From the IMG/VR virus record IMGVR_UViG_3300021373_001991, positions 1 through 31,927 of that record: a stretch of DNA of 31,927 bases; one strand, given 5' to 3'. Both the position numbers and the translations under genes were made by a program. How positions within the stretch are numbered: position 1 is the stretch's first letter; each line of letters begins with the position of its first letter. Of this stretch, positions 7,512 through 14,980 are shown piece by piece. A model generated the notes under the pieces. The model ran no database searches, had not been told where the DNA came from, and saw nothing but the letters and a program-made list of their open reading frames with translations. The stretch comes from a virus.

Positions 7512-8398
7512 CTTTTCTTAATTATTCTTGGTGTGTTATGATACACACTTTTGAAAAATCTACTTCCTAGTGCGTCTATGTCAGCAATTTCTAACTTTAG
7601 TTCCGATCGTATAAGGTTACCGTATCTAAATAACTCAGAGCTAACATCTAAATTTGCAACTTTTTCTTCTTTCCAGTAATTAGTTAGATATTTAAAATCA
7701 CGTACATTTGTATAATCCCAATCTGTACACATAGTCATATAGCAACCCATCCTTGCACCAAGCATACTCCAGTTACCATTTTCTACATCAGCACCAATAC
7801 TACACCAAATACGCAATCTGTCTAAATTTTGCCACCAAATGTTTTTTACATCAACATGTTTTGCACCTTCATTTAGGCTCATTTTAACACCTTCACGAAA
7901 ACCTGCTCTCCATGCTTGAAACGGAGTAGCGTTTGTGTAACTTGTACTGTAGTTGTCATTAAATTGGTAATATTTTTCATCAAAACAGAATTCTACTAGG
8001 CCTGCTGTATCATCAGCATCACTGTTTTCATGTGTTTTCATGTTATGAACAAACTTACGTGTCCATAACTTTAGTCCACCATTACCATACATTAGTCCAT
8101 TTACATAAACATTGCCGCACCAACTAAAAACATGGTCGGCAGTGACTCCTAATTTTTCAATATCAATTTCTTGTTGCAGAAATTCAGTGTCAATTATGTT
8201 ATCGCCGTCAACAGTAACAAAATATTCTGTTTCACTTAGGTCTGCACATGCCTTATGTGCAGCATCTGACCCATCTACACCGTGTACACGCTTTGCCCAA
8301 GGCAACTTGTTACATAAATCGGCATAGTTTTTTTCAGCATTGGGTTCATCGTAGGATAAAAAGATAATGTCCTGATCAATGATTTTAATTTTATTCAT
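7508..8398 (-). CDS. GT-A-like glycosyltransferase family protein with DGD motif
   Basis: A 296-residue protein of a transferase type I associate with marine T4-like phages. It starts with DIIFLSYDEPNAEKNYADLC (residues 10-29), then RVHGVDG (37-43), AHKACAD (47-53) and FVTVDGDN, in which D64-G-D66 is the probable metal and nucleotide-sugar site. A later GLMYGNGGLKLWTRK block (about 106-120) is also characteristic. The gene at 1-386 is a relative. The start overlaps the upstream gene by eight bases (ATGAATAA) and is preceded by GAGG six bases away. It is cytoplasmic by absence of signal or membrane segments. Donor and acceptor sugars cannot be predicted. Confidence 0.87.
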   Translation of the reverse strand: MNKIKIIDQDIIFLSYDEPNAEKNYADLCNKLPWAKRVHGVDGSDAAHKACADLSETEYFVTVDGDNIIDTEFLQQEIDIEKLGVTADHVFSWCGNVYVNGLMYGNGGLKLWTRKFVHNMKTHENSDADDTAGLVEFCFDEKYYQFNDNYSTSYTNATPFQAWRAGFREGVKMSLNEGAKHVDVKNIWWQNLDRLRIWCSIGADVENGNWSMLGARMGCYMTMCTDWDYTNVRDFKYLTNYWKEEKVANLDVSSELFRYGNLIRSELKLEIADIDALGSRFFKSVYHNTPRIIKKR

Positions 8399-8966
8399 TA
8401 ACTACCTCGCACGAATACTTTTGGAACTTCCTATTAGTATATACACTAAATTTGTCAAAATCATACTGACTCTGGCTGTCAAATGACTGGGGATTATCCA
8501 ACAACTTTTCTACAGTTGTGGTAAAATACTCATGCAAAATATTGGGGTTATTCTTTTGGGTAATGCTAAACTTTAACAGTTGATCGATACGCTCTTTTTT
8601 AGAGGATAATTCGTTAATTGCTTTGTCTGATAAAGACACATTCCAAACATTTTTAGATTTGTTGTAAGACACAATTACCTGTGCATTATCTTGAGGTGAG
8701 ATTTTATATACGTTGTCGTTTACATCCGACTCTATCTTTTTAAACTTATCAACTATTACATATGCTGATGTTTTTACATCATATATAACTTTATGTTTTG
8801 TAATATCTTTAGTTCCCTTTAAAAAAGGACGAACATCTTCAATATCTACTACAAAAAAGTTTTCTATATCTTGTTCTACATTTGAAATAGACTTAATATT
8901 ACCTGTTTGTTTATCAAAATATACTTTGTATATTATCTCAAATGTAGGTGTTTCTAAAACAATCAT
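8391..8966 (-). CDS. conserved phage protein of unknown function
   Basis: I recognise the N-terminal pattern (EIIYKVYFDKQTGNIKSISN, then FLKGTKDITKHKV) as recurring in hypothetical proteins of marine T4-like phages, but no function is known to me. The 191 residues are lysine-, asparagine- and aspartate-rich, mostly beta in the first half and helical after about residue 115, without catalytic motifs, membrane segments or cysteine pairs. It overlaps the GT8-like gene upstream by four bases (ATGA) and the next transferase by eight, so it is translated in the same unit. A structural or scaffold role for the neighbouring enzymes is possible, but nothing in the sequence shows it. Confidence 0.82.
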   Translation of the reverse strand: MIVLETPTFEIIYKVYFDKQTGNIKSISNVEQDIENFFVVDIEDVRPFLKGTKDITKHKVIYDVKTSAYVIVDKFKKIESDVNDNVYKISPQDNAQVIVSYNKSKNVWNVSLSDKAINELSSKKERIDQLLKFSITQKNNPNILHEYFTTTVEKLLDNPQSFDSQSQYDFDKFSVYTNRKFQKYSCEVVNE

Positions 8967-9799
8967 AAGTCTATCCTTTTTTCTAACACTTGAATGATAT
9001 CATTAGTTAAAAAATCATCTTCTGTGTAATGAAATATCCCGCTTTGTTTATATTGTCCAATATACAACTCACCCTCGTCAGTAAAATAAGTACCAACTTT
9101 AGTCTGCCAACTCTCTCTAAGCTCTTCCCAACCCTGTATGTTGGCTTTCATATGAGTAAAACTAGGCACAGTTACCTTTTCGTTAGTGACTTTTGATTTG
9201 CATTCAAGTATATCTACAGTCATTGCCGCTGTAAGATCCATGCTTGCAAAGTTTTGTATTGGTTTTTCGCCACCTAGTTTATAAAATTCTTTCCAATTGT
9301 TTGTAATAACATCTAACCATGTATAAAATTTTAGTGCAAAATCACTTTTCTTAAAGTAATGTAGTCCCATATATGTGTTAGGCAAATTATGCTTTACAAA
9401 ATTTTTCCTATAGAAGGTATCTGTAATTTTGTCGCCTCTGTAATCATAAACAGTAGACGTTAAAAACACATCATGCTGTTGTAGATATTCATACCAAGAT
9501 GTAATATCTTCAAGTACAAGCATATCTGTGTCTAACACTATTGCGTCTTCGTATGGTGAAACAAAATATGTCTTCCATCTATTGTGTATTTTCCAATCAT
9601 ATTTGTTTGCTAGATCGCCCCACGGTATTTCAATAATGTTATCAAACAAATTTTTATACTTTACAGGCACTTCGTCATCAGTAAGGATACTAATTTTGCT
9701 GTGTGGTGTAGTTGCATGTATGCTCATAGCAAGAGCACACGCTTGTTTTACATAATCTACTTCTAAAGTGTTTTGAGCAACAAGAATAAAATTAGGCAC
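8963..9799 (-). CDS. GT8-like glycosyltransferase, second of an adjacent pair
   Basis: A 278-residue protein with a GT-A style beginning (FILVAQNTLEVDYVKQA, residues 4-20), ISILTDDE (36-43) and a DxD motif in AIVLDTDMLV (D90-T-D92), where a metal ion and nucleotide sugar would bind. The same three blocks occur in the gene just upstream, so the two are probably an old tandem duplication. It begins with GTG at 9799, preceded by a strong GGAGG nine bases away and overlapping the upstream stop by eight bases (GTGCCTAA). GT8 relatives include glycogenin and LPS galactosyltransferases. Family is moderately certain; substrate is unknown. Confidence 0.86.
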   Translation of the reverse strand: MPNFILVAQNTLEVDYVKQACALAMSIHATTPHSKISILTDDEVPVKYKNLFDNIIEIPWGDLANKYDWKIHNRWKTYFVSPYEDAIVLDTDMLVLEDITSWYEYLQQHDVFLTSTVYDYRGDKITDTFYRKNFVKHNLPNTYMGLHYFKKSDFALKFYTWLDVITNNWKEFYKLGGEKPIQNFASMDLTAAMTVDILECKSKVTNEKVTVPSFTHMKANIQGWEELRESWQTKVGTYFTDEGELYIGQYKQSGIFHYTEDDFLTNDIIQVLEKRIDL

Positions 9800-10622
9800 T
9801 TAGATTATCCTCCAATGTATACTTGTTCATTACATGTACACTGTTGCCTTGAAACTTACAAGGGCTTAAATTGTCTAGTAAGCCTGTACATTGTAAGAGA
9901 AAGATAAACTTATCTCCGTCTATGGAATGTAATATATCTCTGTCTGCAGTATAAAATAACTTGCCGGGCATTCTTTTTGCAAAGTCTCCTTTTTTAAATC
10001 CATTCATTATATGAATTGCAATACTGAATGCAAAATCGTTACGATATGTTGTTGACTGTATATTGTAAACACTTCTATAATGTTGATAGTATTCTTGTAT
10101 ATGCTGTATTAGTTCAAAGAAACATTTGTTTAATTTTGTTTTTCTAAAAAATACACACGTTGCCCAATAAAAGTCTACACTTGTTTCGCTAATATGTTTA
10201 AACTCTTTTGTTTCTCTGTGACTACAAATATCTATAGCATCTTTGTAAAGTAAAAAATCATATTTACTATCAAAACAGTTTTTAAATACATCATCTGCTA
10301 TAACATAATCACTATCTAACATGAGTGTTTCGTCATATGGGCTAAGATCATATGCTAGGCAACGATTGTCATTTTTAAATTCTAAAACACTGTGATTTTT
10401 TGCACCATTATAGTATTGTTTTTTTGTTGATGACTGAGATATATTATTGATAATGATTTTATCAAACCAATCTTTATATCTGTCACCTATGCTTTGTTCA
10501 TCAGTTATAATACTAACTGGTAAGTTAAGATATTCTTTTGCTCTGCCGGCAAGAAATGCCGCTTGTTTTACATAATCAATTTCAGCATTATTGTGTGCAA
10601 AAACAAGAATACCTTTAGTCAT
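9792..10622 (-). CDS. GT8-like glycosyltransferase, first of an adjacent pair
   Basis: The 276-residue product shares with its neighbour the opening ILVFAHNNAEIDYVKQA, a VSIITDE strand and a DxD motif in LMLDSDYVIADD near residue 100. Between them it carries a longer lysine-rich insertion. A TTG at 10637 could extend the protein by five residues, but the ATG at 10622 has a good GAAGG site eight bases upstream and gives the same eight-base overlap (ATGACTAA) seen at several junctions of this cluster, so I prefer it. A sugar-transfer role is inferred from the motif order. The protein has no membrane segment. Confidence 0.84.
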   Translation of the reverse strand: MTKGILVFAHNNAEIDYVKQAAFLAGRAKEYLNLPVSIITDEQSIGDRYKDWFDKIIINNISQSSTKKQYYNGAKNHSVLEFKNDNRCLAYDLSPYDETLMLDSDYVIADDVFKNCFDSKYDFLLYKDAIDICSHRETKEFKHISETSVDFYWATCVFFRKTKLNKCFFELIQHIQEYYQHYRSVYNIQSTTYRNDFAFSIAIHIMNGFKKGDFAKRMPGKLFYTADRDILHSIDGDKFIFLLQCTGLLDNLSPCKFQGNSVHVMNKYTLEDNLSA

Positions 10623-10962
10623 TAAAAATACCTTCAACAGAACGTTGTTTTTTTAATTTATTGTATTCATTAAAGTATTTGTTAGATGCTGTTGCATATG
10701 TGTTTACTAGATTTTTTGTAAACACCGGTAAGTCTTCTATTAAAGACGGAAGTCCGTTATCATCTATAAGGACAATTTGATCTTGTTCGAGATATGTTAA
10801 ACTTTGACAAAAACTAATTAGTTCTTTGCTAGATGTAAATTGACATCCATTTTCATAATGAATTAGATCAGCATCATATTGCTGTTGTAGTATCTTTTTT
10901 TGTTGGTTTATTGTGTCAAGCAGATTGCTTGCTTCAAGTGCTTTTGCTAGTTTTTTGTCCAT
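10615..10962 (-). CDS. conserved small phage protein, first gene of the glycan cluster
   Basis: A 115-residue, largely helical protein. The N-terminal helix (about residues 1-35) is coiled-coil-like with repeated leucine and glutamine; FTSSKELISF and VLIDDNGLPSLIEDLP follow, then a basic KKQRSVEG end. I recall similar proteins as conserved hypotheticals in marine T4-like phages; no activity is assigned. It is the first gene after the sigma-70 promoter at 10989-11017, and its ATG has GGAG seven bases upstream, with a predicted leader of only about 20 bases. It is therefore likely to be made early, with the cluster. It could be a small regulator or structural protein, but the sequence does not decide. 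Confidence 0.85.
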   Translation of the reverse strand: MDKKLAKALEASNLLDTINQQKKILQQQYDADLIHYENGCQFTSSKELISFCQSLTYLEQDQIVLIDDNGLPSLIEDLPVFTKNLVNTYATASNKYFNEYNKLKKQRSVEGIFND

Positions 10963-10988
10963 ACAACATCTCCAAAGGTATACTAGTA

Positions 10989-11017
10989 ATTATACACTCT
11001 TAGGAGTCAAATGTCAA
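10989..11017 (-). promoter_or_regulatory. consensus sigma-70 promoter driving the glycan cluster
   Basis: On the minus strand TTGACA (11017-11012) is followed by a 17-base spacer and TATAAT (10994-10989): both hexamers and the spacing are perfect. The -35 overlaps the TGA stop (11016-11014) of the last structural gene. The expected start point near 10982 leaves about 20 bases before the ATG at 10962, including a GGAG ribosome site. Within the spacer is a small ACTC-CTAA-GAGT inverted repeat of uncertain meaning. T4-like early genes use host sigma-70, so this suggests the cluster is expressed early, separately from the late structural genes upstream. Confidence 0.9.
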
Positions 11018-11484
11018 GAAAAAGACCAAGTCCAAATTGAATGGGTTTCAGTTTCTTCTAACGTTGGAGCATAACTGTCAGCAAGTGGATGTTCAGTACA
11101 AGTACGTCTTATCCAATTATCGTCTCTAGCTGTTTTAGAGGTAATAAATTTTTTACTAGTAAATCCTCTTTCAATTAATGCATTATTTAATGTATCAAAA
11201 TATGTAGATTCATACAAGTAATCTCTAGAGCCATTATAAGCAATGCTATGTATTTCACCTATAGTAAACTGATCACCTTCTGCTATACCTATAACAAGTG
11301 ATACTGGTTTATTATCTATTGTAAGTAAAAAATATGTAAACACATCAGTGTATAATGTGCTCAAAGCATTTTTTAGATCACAATGTGGATTATGTTTACT
11401 AAATTCTAAAGCTAACTGGTTGTGTAATTCGTCAATAAATTCTTCTGACAACTCGTATACTTCATTTATAAAATACGTAGCCAT
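11014..11484 (-). CDS. unknown protein coupled to the glycine-rich adhesin; possible assembly partner
   Basis: I do not recognise this family. The 156 residues begin MATYFINEVYELSEEFIDEL, alternate strands and helices, and end in a tryptophan-containing THSIWTWSFS. There is no signal peptide or membrane segment. The ATG at 11484 shares one base with the stop of the adhesin gene (TAATG), pointing to translational coupling; an in-frame ATG 17 codons further upstream would overlap the adhesin by 52 bases and has no advantage. Small genes directly after a phage adhesin often encode its chaperone or a tip protein, as gene 38 does after gene 37 in T-even phages. That role is a positional guess; an acetyltransferase-like fold is another possibility. 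Confidence 0.82.
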   Translation of the reverse strand: MATYFINEVYELSEEFIDELHNQLALEFSKHNPHCDLKNALSTLYTDVFTYFLLTIDNKPVSLVIGIAEGDQFTIGEIHSIAYNGSRDYLYESTYFDTLNNALIERGFTSKKFITSKTARDDNWIRRTCTEHPLADSYAPTLEETETHSIWTWSFS

Positions 11485-14400
11485 TATTCTAAAGTCCTTA
11501 GTGTAAAATTCCAGTTGCCCTGATTCAAAACCCAAATAAATCCATTACTGTCATCCGAAGTCACTAATGGTGGTAGCCCGTCTAAAGTACTAAGTTGAAA
11601 CGTAGTGTTTGTTCCGTCGAAACTTCTTGTTGTTCGCTGTGTTTTTACGAAAGTGATATTTCTATTACTGCCTTGTGAAACATCAACACTGTGTAATCTT
11701 TCAAACGGTACATTGCCACTTAATTTAAATAAAACATAAAATGTTATACCCTGCATATATGATGTACCAGCAGGAGCACTGGATATTCTTGTTATCACTG
11801 CACTTATCAATGAATGACCGCCGGCAGTAGTACTAAAATTGTTTGTATTTGTGCCGCTGGTTCCTTGCCATCCTGCCGTATAAACTGTTGGAGAACTATT
11901 TATTATACCTACAGCACCGTTTGCTGTATAAATGTTTATTGATTTTTCAGATTCTGTAGAACTATATCTTGCTATAGCAACTACTCCAGGATGACCTGCG
12001 CCGCCTCTAGACAGTTGTTGACGCTGAGACATGCCGCCGCCACCTGCGCCAACTCCTAAACCGTTACAGTAGGTTCCGTAATTAGGTACTTGACAAGCCG
12101 CAGTGCCGCCTTGCACTTCTAGATATTGTAATAGTATCTTGTTGGTGCTGATGTTTGTTCTAGCGGCTTCTGCTACTCTGTTACCTACGTTTTCAGTTGC
12201 TAAAGTACCACTAGCAGCAAATGTATTACCATCAGGTAAGTTTGCTTGAATACCATCTCCTGTGCTTATAGTTCCACCAGTACTTGCTTGCAAAATATTA
12301 AAAGTACCTGAAGTAGCTAGACTGGCAGCACCTGTAAAGTTTGAATCTCCGCCAGTAGCATCTCCACCTACTGAAGCAAGTCCAATCAAGCCGTTTTGGC
12401 CGGCATTGGCATCTATTATTCCCCCAGCTCTTTTTATTGAATAGTAAAAAGCATTTTCTGGTTCTGCAGACCCTGGGTTCGTATCGAAGAAAGATTGCTG
12501 AGGGCCTCGTTCATATGTAACCCCGTTATAAACAAAGGAAGAACTAAAATCATTTATTGCCGTCCTAATTACGTTGCCTTCCCAGACCCACACAGACGGT
12601 ACGTTAATGCCTTGCATTACAAAACTTTCCTTACCAAATGTAAATGAATACTTAGAAATAGTAGAGCCATATGAAAAAGTGCTTGAGCCGCCGGGTCGTC
12701 CTAGATTAAAATCATTAGCACCGCTTTCTTGCCTTGAGCCATCTCCGCCTCTACCAACAATTATATTTGCTGTATTTGGAATATTTCCGTCTAGTAATGT
12801 CTTAAATGCAACGCCACCTGCTGCGCCACCGCCTGCAGGACCGCCTCTACTACTATCTACCGAAATACCTGTTCCGCCACCGCCACCACCAACTACAGCA
12901 ATATCAATTCTATTGTCGTTAGCCTGTTTAGACCATGTATAGCCAGTGTCAAAACCGCCATAAAATCTTGTTTCAGTAGCACTGTTTAACGTTGGAAGAT
13001 TAGATGCATTAGAGGATGTAATTCTTGTTTTGGTTTCAGTCGTTCCGTACGTTTGAAATGAGTCAGCACCGGTTGATCCTTGATCAAGGTCTGCAAGAGC
13101 ATAATATTCTATTGCATATAAATTTTCCGTTCTTGGAGGCACAGTAGTATCTACAATAGATGTAGTCATACTATCTACTATTGTTCCACCTACTCCACCT
13201 GTTCTAAATGATACTGTGATAGTTTCGTTATCTCCAACTACAGCATCATTTGCCCCTGTTAGTTGGAACGACCCATTGCCGCCTGTAACACTGAAACTTC
13301 CATTGTTTGTGGTCATTACACCTGTCGGACTTACTGAGTAATAATATGTGCCATCATTGTCGTTGGTTGTTACGTTATAGGTGCCTGTGCTTCCTTCATT
13401 AATACTTGATGGTCCTGTTATATCGTATGTGTTAGCCACAGGTGGTGGTGATGGTGAAGTACTAGTATCATTTATTTGTATACTTTGTTGCAATCCAAAT
13501 GATGGTACACTACATATAAGCGTTTCTGCTCCTTCTGAAGTTTCGTCATTCTTTGCAGTTATAGTTACACTTCCTATACCATTATTCATAGTAAATACAC
13601 CGCCCATGCCTTGACTATTGTCAAGATCACCAACACTTATACCTACGCCACTCAATGTATAATCTATTGTAGTACCGTTTGCCACAGGATTTACACTTAA
13701 TGTAAAGGTTACATTATCGCCTTCGTTGATAGACCCTGTTGCTGGAGTTCTTGTTAAGTTAGCAGAAGCATTATTTTGTATGCCGTCATCTAGTGCTGTA
13801 ATTGTTGTAATCGATGGTGCTGGTATTCCTAAAACTGTATCATGATAAATTTTTACATTGCTTTGAATGTCATTGTCAACATTTTCATCTATACCATCAG
13901 GACTACTACTAAAATCGTTATCTTGAAATTCTATTCTAAATCTTAATGTGCTTGGTGTTGTTGCATTACCAGCAGCAACTTCCCATGCTTCAATCCTATA
14001 TTGAATGTCAGCATATATGCCTGAGCCATTTTTAATATATATTACCGCTCTATTACTTGAACTTGTTAGATTCCAATCTGCATAATAATTACCAATCGCT
14101 GAACCAGATCCTGGACTTGAACCATCTGCTGTTGTTGCATTTTTACTAAATGTAATTGTACCCATGTTGGCTAATACAGTGTTCCAACTGTCTTCTTTTG
14201 AACTTGCTGTTACAGCACCTATAAGATCAGCATTAAATCTTAGTTCGCCGCCAGTGTTAAAGAAGTACCTTCTTTGATCAGAATTAAGCCAAGTAATTTC
14301 TACTTCGTTGGTAATTTTAGAACCAGGACTAGCAAAGTCGCCGCCGCCCCATGGGTTAGTACGTGTGCTGGTTACTGTTGTTATTGTAAAGTTATCAGCA

Positions 14401-14951
14401 TCATGTTGATTTATATCTGCTACAATTTCATCTGCCGCTGCTTCAAAGTCTAAATATCCTTCTGCTTGATCGTCTTCTGCGTTAGCACTTGTAGGTGAAA
14501 GTTTTGCAATACCTGTACCAGTTCCTGGCCCTGTTGCTGTAAATTTTATTCCTGCTTCGTTAGCAGAAGCACCTATTAATGTAAAATCAGAATCACCTGT
14601 ATCAACAATCATATATTCTGTTGACGCAACAAGTGAGAAAATAGCTAAAGGAGTTTCGTCTCCAACGTCTGCAGCACTTGCACCAACATTTTCATCTGCA
14701 CTTGGTGCAGCAAGGCCATCGGCATTGGTCCATGTTACTGGATTTGTTTGGTGTAATCTTGCTTTGATAAGGTCGTTATATAACTGTTGCATATCTGTTG
14801 CAGCAATTACATCGCCTGCGCTTTTTTGTGAACTTTGTAAAGTTTGGCCGTAACCGTTTTGTGCTCCGTCTCCAGCACCTAAAACGTCATCTATCTTACC
14901 TTGGATTGTGTTATAATTTGCCGCGGTAACATTTGTTCCAACTACAGCCAT
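11484..14951 (-). CDS. large glycine-rich tail adhesin with Calx-beta-like domains
   Basis: A 1155-residue modular virion protein. Residues 1 to about 95 and 160-385 repeat the full layout of the 337-residue protein encoded just upstream (GDGAQNGYG, YNDLIKARLHQ, DQAEGYLDFEAAADE). Residues about 98-155 are an extra module ending in a threonine-glycine-rich FTATGPGTGTG. Two Calx-beta-like segments follow, about 395-485 (SINEGDNVTFTLS) and 505-600 (SSINEGSTGTYNV). From about 685 to 1000 it is glycine-rich, with VVGGGGGGTG, PAGGGAAGG and GVGAGGGGMS, like phage receptor-binding tips. The end carries LDGLPPLVT, a motif also ending the 692-residue fibre. The role is probably host recognition at the tail. 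It lies last in the late block and may be the target of the glycan genes next door. Confidence 0.88.
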   Translation of the reverse strand: MAVVGTNVTAANYNTIQGKIDDVLGAGDGAQNGYGQTLQSSQKSAGDVIAATDMQQLYNDLIKARLHQTNPVTWTNADGLAAPSADENVGASAADVGDETPLAIFSLVASTEYMIVDTGDSDFTLIGASANEAGIKFTATGPGTGTGIAKLSPTSANAEDDQAEGYLDFEAAADEIVADINQHDADNFTITTVTSTRTNPWGGGDFASPGSKITNEVEITWLNSDQRRYFFNTGGELRFNADLIGAVTASSKEDSWNTVLANMGTITFSKNATTADGSSPGSGSAIGNYYADWNLTSSSNRAVIYIKNGSGIYADIQYRIEAWEVAAGNATTPSTLRFRIEFQDNDFSSSPDGIDENVDNDIQSNVKIYHDTVLGIPAPSITTITALDDGIQNNASANLTRTPATGSINEGDNVTFTLSVNPVANGTTIDYTLSGVGISVGDLDNSQGMGGVFTMNNGIGSVTITAKNDETSEGAETLICSVPSFGLQQSIQINDTSTSPSPPPVANTYDITGPSSINEGSTGTYNVTTNDNDGTYYYSVSPTGVMTTNNGSFSVTGGNGSFQLTGANDAVVGDNETITVSFRTGGVGGTIVDSMTTSIVDTTVPPRTENLYAIEYYALADLDQGSTGADSFQTYGTTETKTRITSSNASNLPTLNSATETRFYGGFDTGYTWSKQANDNRIDIAVVGGGGGGTGISVDSSRGGPAGGGAAGGVAFKTLLDGNIPNTANIIVGRGGDGSRQESGANDFNLGRPGGSSTFSYGSTISKYSFTFGKESFVMQGINVPSVWVWEGNVIRTAINDFSSSFVYNGVTYERGPQQSFFDTNPGSAEPENAFYYSIKRAGGIIDANAGQNGLIGLASVGGDATGGDSNFTGAASLATSGTFNILQASTGGTISTGDGIQANLPDGNTFAASGTLATENVGNRVAEAARTNISTNKILLQYLEVQGGTAACQVPNYGTYCNGLGVGAGGGGMSQRQQLSRGGAGHPGVVAIARYSSTESEKSINIYTANGAVGIINSSPTVYTAGWQGTSGTNTNNFSTTAGGHSLISAVITRISSAPAGTSYMQGITFYVLFKLSGNVPFERLHSVDVSQGSNRNITFVKTQRTTRSFDGTNTTFQLSTLDGLPPLVTSDDSNGFIWVLNQGNWNFTLRTLE

Positions 14952-14972
14952 TCCTGTTTCCTTTTATGTATG

Positions 14973-14980
14973 TACTTATA
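14973..14980 (-). promoter_or_regulatory. possible T4-type late promoter before the adhesin gene
   Basis: The minus strand reads TATAAGTA in the 24-base gap before the adhesin, one mismatch from the T4 late -10 element TATAAATA; its first bases form the stop codon of the preceding gene. A transcript would start near 14968, ahead of an AGGAAACAGG ribosome region. AT-rich DNA makes such near matches common, so this is tentative. Confidence 0.35.

Noticed and set aside
7531-7548. GTGTGT/ACACAC inverted repeat with a six-base loop
   Set aside because: It is inside the coding sequence of a transferase, has no U-tract on the minus strand and only a six-base stem; likely chance.
11485-11535. Upstream ATG for the 156-residue protein
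   Set aside because: It would overlap the adhesin by 52 bases; the TAATG junction at 11484 fits the packing of neighbouring genes.
12262-12942. Proline-rich plus-strand frames opposite the adhesin
   Set aside because: They are the complement of glycine-rich coding sequence, which automatically reads as proline-rich on the other strand; no ribosome sites or neighbours support them.
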